Shown here piece after piece: positions 1 to 8,360 of a DNA stretch of 42,839 bases. Position numbers and translations under genes: made by a program. The notes under the pieces were generated by a model. It did not search any database. It was not told the DNA's origin and saw nothing but the letters and a program-made list of their open reading frames with translations. Origin of the DNA: Kiritimatiellia bacterium (lineage in GTDB: Bacteria > Verrucomicrobiota > Kiritimatiellia > UBA8416 > SLMC01); contig SLKS01000064.1 in the NCBI GenBank assembly GCA_007134465.1, positions 1 to 42,839 on the forward strand, written 5' to 3'. How positions within the stretch are numbered: the stretch's first letter is position 1; the number at the start of each line of letters is the position of its first letter.

Positions 1-279
1 GCAAAGAAAGATAGTTGTGCAGTTTTATGGCCACACCAATCGGGTGTCAGGGCGCATCTCTGCAAGCTGTTCTCCATCTTTGTGTTCTCTGTGTTCTTTG
101 CGGTTATCTGCTCTTTCCAGGATTAATGCGGGCTGCGCCCGCAACCCAATTTGTTTTTCTACCACGGAAAACGCGGAATACCCGCCTTCGCAAAGCCTAC
201 AGCGAGGCAAGCACGGAAAAGATACACGCAAAAGCGTGTATCTTTTTGAAAAAGGCTCTCCCCCTATCTGTCCGCGGCG
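1..279. repeat. Intergenic repeat cluster at left window edge
   Basis: No gene is seen here. Positions 1-75 match 42765-42839 at 73 of 75 bases. They are followed by a reverse-orientation array of 9-10-base units of the type ctttgtgtt/ctctgtgtt/ctttgcggtt (about 79-115). Then come a G+C hairpin repeat (ggcgggct-N-cgcccgcaaccca type, about 126-153), an accacggaaaacgcgg unit array (160-180), and a hairpin at 217-247. All of these modules recur elsewhere in the window, so the short open frames crossing this stretch are repeat translations and not genes. Confidence 0.8.
217..247. terminator. Terminator-like hairpin, repeated at 31059
   Basis: GATACACGC (221-229), loop AAAA, GCGTGTATC (234-242), then TTTTT. 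Flanking A and T runs extend the stem to 217-246. It lies about 35 bases past the stop of the minus-strand UroD-like gene. On that strand the stem is followed by only four T, so it is at best a weak or bidirectional terminator. A near-copy at 31059-31088 sits in front of a glycosyltransferase gene, so it may equally be a dispersed repeat module. Confidence 0.4.
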
Positions 280-1350
280 TTACGCGTATGCGCCCAGCGT
301 TTTGGCCAGCTCGACGATGTGTCGGAAATCGTCGAGGCTGACGCTGGACGGCACGGAGTGGTCGGACGAGAAGATATAGCCGCCGTTTTCCTTGAGGGCG
401 GGAACGGTTTTCTCCATCTCGGCGCGAATCTCGTCGGGCCGATCCCACAGCACGGCATTGATGCCGCCGTGCAGCACGAGCTTGTCGCCGTACTGCTGCT
501 TCAGCCGGACCGGGTCCATGCCCGCCTTGACTTCGAGCGGGTTGAGCGCGTCGAGGCCGATGCCGATCAGCTCCTCGACGAACGGGTTGACGTCGCCGCA
601 GGAATGCAGATGGGCTTTGACGCCTTTGGCGTGCGCCCATTCGATGGCGCGCTGGTGGAACGGCTTGAGCAGTTCGCGATACATGTTCAGAGAGAAGAAT
701 TGCGTGCCTTTATAGCCCATGTCGTCGGGCCAGCGGACGGCGTCGAAACGGTAGCCGGCGTCCCAGACGCGGTCGTAGAGGGCGAGGTGCGTTTCGAGCT
801 GGTGCGAGAACATGTCCATGCACCATTCCGGGTCTTCGGCCAGCGCCATGAGCAGACGCTCGGTGCCGACCATCCAGGAGTGCGTGACGTCGAAGCCGAA
901 CCAGAGGCCGGCTTCGATCCAGAGCCCGTCCTTGATCCATTGGGGATATTCTTTTTCGAGCCGGGCCCAGGGGATGCGGTCGGCGGCGGGCGCCATGCGG
1001 GCCTTGGCCTGTTCCCAGCTTGGCCGGTCCACGATGGTGAAATCCAGGAAGTGCGGGGCGGACGCGGCATGTTTCCAATCCTGAAGCGTGACGCCCCAGC
1101 GTGTGGTCTTGACGATTTTGTCCTCGGTTTCTTCGAGTATCTTCTCTTCATAGCGCGGCGAATTGTCGCAGGAGAAGCGGGCGACGCGGTCTATGCCGAA
1201 AAATTCGGCGAAATGGACGTCCTCCGGCATGCCTTCGCGGCGCCAGCGTTCGATGGTGGCCGTCCACGGCTCGTCAATGATGGGGATGCGGTCGGCGTCC
1301 CGGTGCGCGAACATGCGTGCGAAACGTTCCTTGGAGGTCATGGCATTCAT
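280..1350 (-). CDS. Uroporphyrinogen-decarboxylase-fold (UroD/MtaA-like) protein
   Basis: 356 residues. The N-terminus (SKERF-R-FAHRDADRIPI) and the HLHSCGD motif near residue 245 are typical of the UroD superfamily branch that includes cobamide-dependent methyltransferases. In those proteins the H-x-C motif contributes a zinc ligand. True HemE enzymes have a different N-terminal signature, so a heme role is unlikely; the substrate cannot be read from sequence. The start is set by the ATGA overlap with the upstream Aas-like gene: its TGA occupies 1349-1347 and this ATG 1350-1348. That implies translational coupling as last gene of the envelope operon. UroD-like paralogues are often numerous in Lentisphaerota and Kiritimatiellota. 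Why one is coupled to a lipid-repair gene is unclear. Confidence 0.85.
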   Translation of the reverse strand: MNAMTSKERFARMFAHRDADRIPIIDEPWTATIERWRREGMPEDVHFAEFFGIDRVARFSCDNSPRYEEKILEETEDKIVKTTRWGVTLQDWKHAASAPHFLDFTIVDRPSWEQAKARMAPAADRIPWARLEKEYPQWIKDGLWIEAGLWFGFDVTHSWMVGTERLLMALAEDPEWCMDMFSHQLETHLALYDRVWDAGYRFDAVRWPDDMGYKGTQFFSLNMYRELLKPFHQRAIEWAHAKGVKAHLHSCGDVNPFVEELIGIGLDALNPLEVKAGMDPVRLKQQYGDKLVLHGGINAVLWDRPDEIRAEMEKTVPALKENGGYIFSSDHSVPSSVSLDDFRHIVELAKTLGAYA

Positions 1351-3989
1351 GCGGGGTTCTCCTGTGGCAGAGTTTTGAGTGCGCGATAATCGGTTTTGCC
1401 CGTGCCGAGAACGGGAATGGCTTCAACCCGGACGACGGCGCGGATGTTGTGCAGCGAGGAGAGGCCGGCGTCGCGAATGGTCTGGTTGGCTTCGTCCCGC
1501 GAAATGTCGCGGACGGCATAGAGCGTGATTTCGGGCGCGTCCTCGTCCGGGGATTCGACGGCCAGCGCCGGGCCGGAATCGGCTTGCGTGCCGAAACGTT
1601 CGGCGAGGACTTCCTCGATGGCGGGCAGCGAGATCATTTCGCCGCCCAGCTTGACGAAGCGTTTGAGGCGGCCTTGGAAGAAGAGCGTGCCGGTTTCGTC
1701 GGCCAGGATGCGGTCGCCGGTTCGATACCAGGTTTTGCCGTCGTGTTCGGCGAAGGGCGAGGGTCCGTCGTGGCGCAGGTATCCTTCGAAGATGCTGGGG
1801 CCGCGCACGAGCAGCATGCCGGTTTCGCCGGGCGCGCACGGGGCGCCGGTTTCCTCGTTGACGATGGCGTATTCGAGCGAATCCATGATGCGGCCGATGG
1901 AGCGGGGAACGGGGCGATCGGGGCGGTTGACGGAAACAACGGGCGAGCATTCGGTAATGCCGTATCCTTCCAGGACCGTCAGGTTCGGGCAGAGCTTTTG
2001 CAGGCCTTCGTACACGTGCGCCGGGCATTTTTCGGCGCCGGTCACCGCGAAGCGCAGCGTGGCCAGGTCGTCGGGCGCGGCGCCCTTGAGGATGCCGTTC
2101 AGGAATGTGGGCGTGCCAAGCATGATGGTGGCTTTGTAGCGATGAACGATACGGGCCAGCATGGCGCCTTCGGCGGGATTGGGATGGAAGACGGTGCGCA
2201 ATCCGACAAGCAGCGGCAGAATGGCGGTCATGCTCAATCCGAACGAATGGAAGGGGGGCAGAAAGCCGAGGACGACGTCGCCCGGATTCAGGGCGTTGAT
2301 GGCCAGCACATCGCGCGCGTTGGCCAGCAGGTTGCCATGGGTGAGCGGCACGGCTTTGGGCAGGCTTTCGGAGCCGCTGGTGAAGAGGACGACAGCCGTT
2401 CTGCCCACGGGAATGTCGCGCAGCGCGCGCCAGGAAAGGAAGCTGCCGAGCTTGGCGCGCAATTTGCGGAACAGGGAAACGCCGCCGGCCAGGTCTTCGA
2501 GGCAGGCGAAAGCCTGTTCGGCCTTGCCGAAGCGAACGCCTTGCGCGGCGAGCTTTTCGACCAGTTTGCGCGAGGTGAGGACGCGCTGGATGTCGAGCAG
2601 GGTTGTCATGTGGTTGATCTGGCGTTCGCCGACAGTCCAGTTGACCATGACAGGCGTTTTGCCGGCGAACAGGACGGCCAGCCAGACGAGACCGGCGGCG
2701 GGCGCGGCGGGCAGCATGATGCCGACATAATCGCCGGGCATGGCGGCGATAAGCGGGCGCAGCACGAAAAGGCCCGTGATCAGATCGCGATAGGTGCGGA
2801 CGCTGCCGGCGGAATCGGCCACGATAACGGCGTCCGGATGGGCGGCGGCAGCGCGCAGGAAGGCGTCGGTCAGAGTGGCGGCGTCGGGAATGCGCAGCGG
2901 CGCGGGCGGGCGCGGCGCCTTGGCGAACCAGCGGTCGGGCGCGGGCGACAGACGGTCGGCCTGCCCTGCCAGCCCCTGGCCGGCGGCGGCTTCGAACACG
3001 TCCGCGACGGTTTCGAGCATATCGGGGTTCGAGACGGAAAACCCGAATTCCTTTTCGATCCAGATGCACAGATCGAGCCGGGACAGCGAATCCAGCCCGA
3101 GATCGTTGGCCAGCGACTGGTCGGACCGAACATCCTGTTTGCCGGTGAGATCGGCGATTTTTTCGAGGACCAGCGCCTTGACGCCCGGCGCGACGGAATC
3201 CGGGGCGGAGGCCGTCGCGCGCGCGCCCGGTTCCGGCATGATGCGGACGCCGCCCTTTTCCCAGCGCACGTAGGGAACAAAGGTGTTGGGAGGGGCGTTG
3301 TCGTTGAAGAAAGATTCGATGAAAGGGTTGATGACGCGTCGGCCCTGATGTTTCGGGAAGTCGTCGGGTTCCCAGAGGACAATATCCACGGGTCGGCGCG
3401 GGGCGAAGAAGAGGGCGTTGCCCAGTACCGTTTTAACGATGCGTTTCGCCACTGTTCGGGGCGGCGGCGGATCGCCGCCGTTGCCGCCGCGCGAAAATAC
3501 GCTGCCCCACAGGCCGCGCGTGCGGATCAGCACGACGCGGGCCTCGGGCGCCGCCTGCAACAGCTTCTCGACGCCGCTGTTGCCGCCAAGCCGTTCTTCG
3601 CGGTCGCGCATGATGCGGCCGCCGGGATACACGAGCAGGTTCTGGCCGGAAGCCAGCAGCCGCCCGCATTCCTCGATACTGCGCCGCGCGCCGTCGCGCG
3701 CGGCCGAGCCGTACCGGGCCACATCCGGCAGCCGCACGACCCCGAACCAGTCCGCCCAGCGCCGGACAAACGGGCGCGACACCTGGTCTTCGTCGCCGAG
3801 CGCGCGCAGCCGGAAGCGGGGCCAGAGCCGGCTGTACAGGATAACGGGATCAATCATGGCCGGGTGCGTGGCCAGAAACAGAATGCCCGCCCCGGCCTTG
3901 GACGGCTTGATGCTGTCCAGGCCTTCGACCCGGACCTTGTAGCGCAGAGCGAGAATCCATTGTCCGATCAGACAGGCAAGTTTGCGCAT
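1347..3989 (-). CDS. aas: Aas-like acyltransferase / ACP / acyl-ACP synthetase fusion
   Basis: 880 residues in three parts. Residues about 1-220 are a PlsC-type acyltransferase with the HX4D motif at H42-D47 (HPAMID). Residues about 275-345 are an acyl-carrier domain with GLDSL, whose serine near residue 300 would carry phosphopantetheine. Residues about 360-875 are an AMP-forming synthetase with FTSGSESLPKAV (near 538), GYGITECSPVVS, YRTGD and GEMISLPAIEE. The order PlsC-synthetase and the motif wording match Aas (2-acylglycerophosphoethanolamine acyltransferase/acyl-ACP synthetase), which re-acylates lysophospholipid at the inner membrane. E. coli Aas lacks the internal ACP, so this version may carry its own acyl donor. 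The gene upstream is LplT-like, the usual Aas partner. A run of short CAGTAA-like repeats fills the 67-base gap to it. Confidence 0.88.
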   Translation of the reverse strand: MRKLACLIGQWILALRYKVRVEGLDSIKPSKAGAGILFLATHPAMIDPVILYSRLWPRFRLRALGDEDQVSRPFVRRWADWFGVVRLPDVARYGSAARDGARRSIEECGRLLASGQNLLVYPGGRIMRDREERLGGNSGVEKLLQAAPEARVVLIRTRGLWGSVFSRGGNGGDPPPPRTVAKRIVKTVLGNALFFAPRRPVDIVLWEPDDFPKHQGRRVINPFIESFFNDNAPPNTFVPYVRWEKGGVRIMPEPGARATASAPDSVAPGVKALVLEKIADLTGKQDVRSDQSLANDLGLDSLSRLDLCIWIEKEFGFSVSNPDMLETVADVFEAAAGQGLAGQADRLSPAPDRWFAKAPRPPAPLRIPDAATLTDAFLRAAAAHPDAVIVADSAGSVRTYRDLITGLFVLRPLIAAMPGDYVGIMLPAAPAAGLVWLAVLFAGKTPVMVNWTVGERQINHMTTLLDIQRVLTSRKLVEKLAAQGVRFGKAEQAFACLEDLAGGVSLFRKLRAKLGSFLSWRALRDIPVGRTAVVLFTSGSESLPKAVPLTHGNLLANARDVLAINALNPGDVVLGFLPPFHSFGLSMTAILPLLVGLRTVFHPNPAEGAMLARIVHRYKATIMLGTPTFLNGILKGAAPDDLATLRFAVTGAEKCPAHVYEGLQKLCPNLTVLEGYGITECSPVVSVNRPDRPVPRSIGRIMDSLEYAIVNEETGAPCAPGETGMLLVRGPSIFEGYLRHDGPSPFAEHDGKTWYRTGDRILADETGTLFFQGRLKRFVKLGGEMISLPAIEEVLAERFGTQADSGPALAVESPDEDAPEITLYAVRDISRDEANQTIRDAGLSSLHNIRAVVRVEAIPVLGTGKTDYRALKTLPQENPA

Positions 3990-4062
3990 GAAGATTCCTT
4001 GTTTACTGCTTACTGTTTACTGCTTACTGTTCACTGGCCACTGGTCATGTCACTGTTTACTG
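3990..4062. repeat. Short tandem repeats overlapping the lplT stop
   Basis: The stretch is built of imperfect units read on the minus strand as CAGTAAACAGT, CCAGTGAACAGTAAG and CAGTAAACAAGG. The TAA stop of the LplT-like gene (4059-4057) is inside the first unit. The array contains further TGA and TAA triplets after it. The aas start follows directly. Confidence 0.7.
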
Positions 4063-5424
4063 GACTCCGGTTCCCCTCTTCCCCTCCTCGCTCAGCGCCC
4101 AGCGCAAGCGGCCGTTCAGCCCGGCGGCGAAGACGGCGGTGAGCAAGCCCAGAATGCCGAGCGAGGTTGTGGGCAGGAACAAACGGTTTAGCACATACAG
4201 CAGGCCGGCGCCAAGCGTCATGCCGGCGAAAACGGCGAAATTGGCGGCGGCAATGACACGGCCTTTGTGATTGGCTTCCGGGCGGATCTGGATGAAGCTT
4301 TCGAGCGGGACAAGGATGGCGCCGCCCGCCACGCCGGCCAGGGCGACGAGCAGGGGAACGGCAACACGGACGGTTTCGCTGGGCAGCGCATAGGGCGTTA
4401 TGCCCACGAGCACGAGCAGACCGGCCATGCACCCGTAGGCCGGGATCAGCGCGCGGAAGAATTTCGGCCCTTTCGCGACAATGTTGCTGAGCAATCCGCC
4501 CAGCGCGACTCCCACAAGAAATACGATCTTCATGCCTGCCGTCAGGCGGGCGGGCATGGCGAACTGGGTTTCGCCAAGGTTGATCATCAGCAAGGTCATG
4601 ACGGTGGCCAGGGACCAGATGAAGATGTTGCCGCACACGCAGACGGCCAGCAGCGGATCGCGCCCGATGCGGACGGCTTCGCGCACGGATTCGACCGGCC
4701 CTTTCCAGGGAAACGGCGCGTTCATGGGCTTGGGACGGATGCGCGGCGCGCCGAAGGCGATCAGGAATCCGACCGCGGCCGCGATCAGCACCAGCGTTCC
4801 GACAAGAAAGACGCCCTGTTCCATGCCCCGCCAGGAAGGCTGGTGCAGGTCCATCAGCATGCCGGCCAGCGCCATGCCGAGCAGAATGGCCGTGGTGGAA
4901 AGAATGCGCACGGCAGTGTTGGCCGTGTGAACCTTGTCGGGCGGGTAGAGTTCGGGAATCGAGCCGTTCATGGACGGGCTGAAGACGGCCGACTGCGCGC
5001 CCATAAGGCCGATCATGGTCAGGACCAGCCACCAGTTTCCGAACCAGACGCCCAGCGCGCCGGCAAGCATGGCCAGCAATTCCACCGCTTTGGCCGCGAC
5101 AATGATATGGCCCTTGGCGAAACGGTCGGCCAGCCAGCCGCCGGGCGCGGCGCCCAGCATGTAGCAGAAGGTGAACAGGGCGGCGGCGGTGGCCTGTATG
5201 GCGACGTTGTCTTGCCGGACCGCAATGAACAAAGCGGCTTCCTTGTAGAAGTTGTCGTTGAACAGGCCCATGAAGTAGCTAACGGCTATGGCCGCGAAAC
5301 GGCGGGTGGGGCGCGGGGTGCGCGCGGCGGGCGGCGGACTGTCCGTCAAGGCTGGCGGGGGCGCGGTCATGCTCGTATTTCGTCCTCTCCGCATGGCTTG
5401 CTGGAGGCTATCGGCCATTCGCAT
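4057..5424 (-). CDS. lplT: LplT-like lysophospholipid transporter (MFS)
   Basis: 455 residues from the first ATG. It is a major-facilitator protein with about 12 hydrophobic segments. The N-terminal FMGLFNDNFYKEAALF motif is characteristic of LplT-type transporters (FFGAFNDNFFK-like). LplT flips lysophospholipids across the inner membrane for re-acylation by Aas. The adjacency to an Aas-like gene on the same strand, as in E. coli lplT-aas, supports the pairing. The start is uncertain: ATG 5424 lies 6 bases after the YkgJ stop, while an internal ATG at 5370 has GGAGAGG about 13 bases upstream and would remove a 17-residue, poorly conserved leader. The stop codon lies within a repeat array. Confidence 0.85.
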   Translation of the reverse strand: MRMADSLQQAMRRGRNTSMTAPPPALTDSPPPAARTPRPTRRFAAIAVSYFMGLFNDNFYKEAALFIAVRQDNVAIQATAAALFTFCYMLGAAPGGWLADRFAKGHIIVAAKAVELLAMLAGALGVWFGNWWLVLTMIGLMGAQSAVFSPSMNGSIPELYPPDKVHTANTAVRILSTTAILLGMALAGMLMDLHQPSWRGMEQGVFLVGTLVLIAAAVGFLIAFGAPRIRPKPMNAPFPWKGPVESVREAVRIGRDPLLAVCVCGNIFIWSLATVMTLLMINLGETQFAMPARLTAGMKIVFLVGVALGGLLSNIVAKGPKFFRALIPAYGCMAGLLVLVGITPYALPSETVRVAVPLLVALAGVAGGAILVPLESFIQIRPEANHKGRVIAAANFAVFAGMTLGAGLLYVLNRLFLPTTSLGILGLLTAVFAAGLNGRLRWALSEEGKRGTGVQ

Positions 5425-5430
5425 TTCGTA

Positions 5431-5859
5431 TTATTTCCGCGGTCGGCGTTTCCAGCGCCAGTCCACGCCTTTCTTGTCAAGATACCGTTCGAACTCTTCG
5501 GCGGAAGTGAACCGGGCGCGGTAGGGCGAGCCCGTGCCGAGCGTTTCGCACTCGTGCTCGTCGCCCTCGCCATGGTCGCGGCAAATTTGCGGGCGCTGCC
5601 CGTAGATGGCGCAGCGTCCGTCCGGCGCAATGGCCCGGCACGGAGCCAGGAACTCGACGAACCATTTGCCGTCGGGATCAATGAAGACGCATACGTTTTC
5701 GTGCAGAAGGAACCAGCGCACGTAGTCGTACTCCCGTTTCGTGCGCGGCCGGTCCCATTCCAGGGCGATATAGCGGCAGCATTGCGCATTGCACGCCTGA
5801 CAGGCATGGGCCAGGCTTGCGAAGGTCGGGGGTGCGGGTGCGGACTTAGACGCAGGCAT
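5431..5859 (-). CDS. YkgJ-family metal (Fe/Zn)-cluster protein
   Basis: 142 residues. The cysteine pattern CQACNAQCCR near residues 20-30, a central CRAIAPDGRCAIYGQRPQICR segment and a trailing conserved tail match the YkgJ (UPF0153) family. These are small cytoplasmic proteins thought to chelate iron or zinc; no reaction is established. The start overlaps the end of hflX by 14 bases (ATG 5859, hflX stop 5848-5846), so the two are probably co-translated. Confidence 0.85.
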   Translation of the reverse strand: MPASKSAPAPPTFASLAHACQACNAQCCRYIALEWDRPRTKREYDYVRWFLLHENVCVFIDPDGKWFVEFLAPCRAIAPDGRCAIYGQRPQICRDHGEGDEHECETLGTGSPYRARFTSAEEFERYLDKKGVDWRWKRRPRK

Positions 5860-7021
5860 GGGGCAGGCTCCGTTGGCTGGCTGGGTTGGGCGCGGCTTCG
5901 CCGGACCGGCGTGGCGCGACGACAGGCGGACAGGCGCCCGCGATGGCGCGTCGGATTTCGTCGAGTCCCGTTCCGCGCGCGGCGGACGCCAGCAAGGCGT
6001 CGGGCCAGCGTTGGCGGATGGTGTCGCGTCGGTCCGGCGAAAGCGTATCGCATTTGTTGAAAACCAGCAGGCGCTTCACGCGATCGGCGCCGATCTCGCG
6101 CAGCGTGTTATGGACCACGCGCAAGTGATCGTTCAGCCGCGCATGGCCTGCGTCGGCGACAATGAGCAGCAGCTCGGATTCGGCGGCTACGTCGAGCGTG
6201 GATCGGAACGAGGCGACCAGTCCGTGCGGCAGGCGGCGAATGAAGCCGACCGTATCGGTGAGCAGCGCGGCGTGGCCGCCGCCCAGATCGAGGCGCCGGG
6301 TTTTCGTGTCCAGCGTGGCGAAGAGAAGATCGTCCACATAGGCGGCGGAATCCGTAAGCGCGTTCAGCAAGGTGGATTTGCCGGCGTTCGTGTAGCCGAC
6401 CAGACTGACCAGCGGCCAGGGGCGGCGCATGCGCGTGCGCTGCCGCCGCGCCTGGACTCGTTCCAGTTTCCTCTTAAGTTCGCGAATCCGGCGGCGCATC
6501 GGTTCGTTGCGCAAACGCAACGGGCTCTCGCCGGGCCCGCGCATGCCGATGCCGCCTTGGAAGCGCTGCTGGGCTTCCGATACCGGGATGCGCGAAACCA
6601 AATACTGCCGCTGCGCCAGCTCGACCTGAATCTGCGCTTCGGCCGAGCGCGCGCGGCGCGCGAAAATCTGCAAGATCAGTTCCGTGCGATCAATGACCCG
6701 GATGCCGAGCGCGCGGTCCAGATTGTTGACCTGAATCGCATTGAGTTCGTTGTCGAAAATCACCACGTTGGCCTGGCCTTGACGGCAGGCCAATTGCAGA
6801 TCGGCCAGCTTGCCGGTTCCGATCAGGAATCCGGCCGTCGGTTTCATGCGGCGCTGCGTGACGCTGCCCGCCACCGCCACACCGGCCGTATTCGCGAGCC
6901 GCTCGAGTTCGGCCAGGGAATCTTCCGCCTCGGCCGGATCGAATCGGCCCAGCGCCACCTGGGCCAGCAGCGCGCGCTCGCCGGACGATGCGCTTTCCTC
7001 GGTTGTCCAAAGCTGTTTCAT
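5846..7021 (-). CDS. hflX: GTPase HflX
   Basis: 391 residues from ATG 7021. The N-terminal HflX domain has the expected GTGKLADLQ and FDNELNAIQVNNLDRALGIRV region and an Arg-rich linker (GGIGMRGPGES then RRRIRELKRKLE). The G domain follows, with G1 GYTNAGKST near residue 209, G3 DTVGFIRRLPH and G4 NKCD. HflX splits stalled or stressed 70S ribosomes using GTP. The start was chosen because its ATG overlaps the TGA of the upstream small gene (ATGA, 7021-7018). The longer open frame upstream has no conserved sequence. The short, poorly conserved C-terminal tail overlaps the next gene. Confidence 0.93.
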   Translation of the reverse strand: MKQLWTTEESASSGERALLAQVALGRFDPAEAEDSLAELERLANTAGVAVAGSVTQRRMKPTAGFLIGTGKLADLQLACRQGQANVVIFDNELNAIQVNNLDRALGIRVIDRTELILQIFARRARSAEAQIQVELAQRQYLVSRIPVSEAQQRFQGGIGMRGPGESPLRLRNEPMRRRIRELKRKLERVQARRQRTRMRRPWPLVSLVGYTNAGKSTLLNALTDSAAYVDDLLFATLDTKTRRLDLGGGHAALLTDTVGFIRRLPHGLVASFRSTLDVAAESELLLIVADAGHARLNDHLRVVHNTLREIGADRVKRLLVFNKCDTLSPDRRDTIRQRWPDALLASAARGTGLDEIRRAIAGACPPVVAPRRSGEAAPNPASQRSLPHACV

Positions 7022-7257
7022 TTGACCATGCGCGAATCCGAAGCGCGAAAGACGCGGCGCCGGAGTTCCTTGAGCGTTTTCACATCCGGTTCCTTCTGCG
7101 CTTCGCGGAAACGGGCGTAGACGGTTTCGTTGTTCAGGGCGCCGCAACGGCGCCCGTTGCGCCAGCGACCGCGCGGATAGCGATAGAGCCAGCAGCGGTC
7201 GCCCACATTGAGCAGACACGCATGACAGGCCCGTACCGGTTTAACGCTGGCGCGCAT
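7018..7257 (-). CDS. Small cysteine-containing hypothetical protein
   Basis: 79 residues from ATG 7257. It has CHACLLNVGDRC near the N-terminus and a further Cys in GRRCG, giving a possible C-x2-C...C...C metal site, and then a basic C-terminal half. No family is recognised. It is coupled to hflX by an ATGA overlap. A longer version starting at 7335 would read through a terminator-like hairpin, so the short start is preferred. The Cys arrangement and the position two genes from a YkgJ protein hint at metal binding, but this is only suggestive. Confidence 0.6.
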   Translation of the reverse strand: MRASVKPVRACHACLLNVGDRCWLYRYPRGRWRNGRRCGALNNETVYARFREAQKEPDVKTLKELRRRVFRASDSRMVK

Positions 7258-7267
7258 AGGCTGGCAC

Positions 7268-7293
7268 CAAAACAAGCGGATTTTTCCGCTTGG
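7268..7293 (-). terminator. Terminator-like hairpin after the WaaF-like gene
   Basis: An 8-base-pair stem (CAAGCGGA/TCCGCTTG) with a 4-base loop is followed on the minus strand by TTTT. It lies about 45 bases past the stop of the glycosyltransferase gene and just upstream of the small Cys gene. It probably separates, fully or partly, the tpr-lpxK-waaF transcript from the hflX group. Confidence 0.55.
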
Positions 7294-7338
7294 AAACAAT
7301 GAAAGAAAGGGCTTTTGTCCACTACTTCGCGACATTTG

Positions 7339-8358
7339 TCAAGTTCGGGCAAGCAGCGCGGCGACGGCTTCGACAACTTGCTCGGGCGCGATATTGCGCA
7401 AGGCGAGTTCCGCGGCATCGGAGCGGCGGGCGATATCGCGGTCGCCTGCGGCAAGACCGGGCGCGACGAGGAGATGGCTCGGGCCCAGAGGGCCGGTCTT
7501 GTTGGGATCGGTCAGACCGTAGACGGCGACGACCGGCGCGCCGACGGCGGCCGCCAGATGCATGCCGCCGCTGTCGTTGGCAACGACGGCCCGGCAAAGC
7601 GACAGAGCGGCGGCCAATTGCGGAAGCGACGTGCGGCCGCCCAGATCGAGGGCGGCCGGACCAATGCCGTCCGCCACCCGGCGGCACAGTTCGGCTTCGG
7701 CCGGCGCGCCCAGCACAAGCAAGCGCGCACGACGCGACGAGGCCAGCGCGCGGCCGACAGCGATGAAATGCTCCGGCGGCCAGCGTTTGGACGGCCCGCG
7801 CGCAGCGCCCGGAATCAGGCCGATTCGTTCCTCGCCTTCCGCTTGACCGAGCCGATCCCGCATTTCGCTCGCCGCCCGTTCGTCCGGAAACAGATAAGGC
7901 GGGGGCGGAAGCGCGTCGGGCACGGGCAGCCCGAGCAGGGAGAACGCTTCCGTCCACTGGTGCCGGCCCCGACGCGCGGACGAAACCGGCACGACCCGAT
8001 GGAGCATCCAGGCGCGGCCATGGTGGCCGCGAAACCCGATGCGTTCGGGAATGCCGGCCAGAAAAGGAATGAGCGCGGCACGAAACGAGTTGGGCATCAC
8101 AAAGGCCTGCGCGCAGCGCCGCTCGCGCAGGACGGCGCGCGCAGCCAGCGTGCCGCGAAAGGTCGGATCGTAGGCGAGAACCCGGTCCGTGTCCCTGTTC
8201 ATCGCCCACAGCTCGCATAACCGCCTCTTGCTCAGCAAGATCAGAGCTGCCTCGGGATGCGCCTTTCGGAAGAGGCGTATGGCCGGCATGCACATGACGG
8301 CATCGCCGAGCCAGTTCGGCGCGCAAATCAGAACGGAATGGTCGGCAGGAGTGGTCAT
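7339..8358 (-). CDS. ADP-heptose--LPS heptosyltransferase-like GT9 (WaaF type)
   Basis: 339 residues from ATG 8358. The N-terminal ICAPNWLGDAVMCMPAIR motif and the C-terminal ANDSGGMHLAAAVGAPVVAVYG followed by DPNKTGPLG are hallmarks of glycosyltransferase family 9 (WaaF/WaaC). They form the two Rossmann-like halves of a GT-B enzyme that acts at the inner leaflet on the LPS core. The start two bases after the lpxK stop is preferred over ATG 8388, which would add residues inside lpxK. The sugar donor is inferred from the family; no heptose-synthesis genes are in this window. Confidence 0.87.
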   Translation of the reverse strand: MTTPADHSVLICAPNWLGDAVMCMPAIRLFRKAHPEAALILLSKRRLCELWAMNRDTDRVLAYDPTFRGTLAARAVLRERRCAQAFVMPNSFRAALIPFLAGIPERIGFRGHHGRAWMLHRVVPVSSARRGRHQWTEAFSLLGLPVPDALPPPPYLFPDERAASEMRDRLGQAEGEERIGLIPGAARGPSKRWPPEHFIAVGRALASSRRARLLVLGAPAEAELCRRVADGIGPAALDLGGRTSLPQLAAALSLCRAVVANDSGGMHLAAAVGAPVVAVYGLTDPNKTGPLGPSHLLVAPGLAAGDRDIARRSDAAELALRNIAPEQVVEAVAALLART

Positions 8359-8360
8359 GG

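Noticed and set aside
15-379. Open frames of 68-120 codons at the left edge on both strands
   Set aside because: They translate dispersed repeat modules and a hairpin, with no ribosome-binding site or protein-like pattern.
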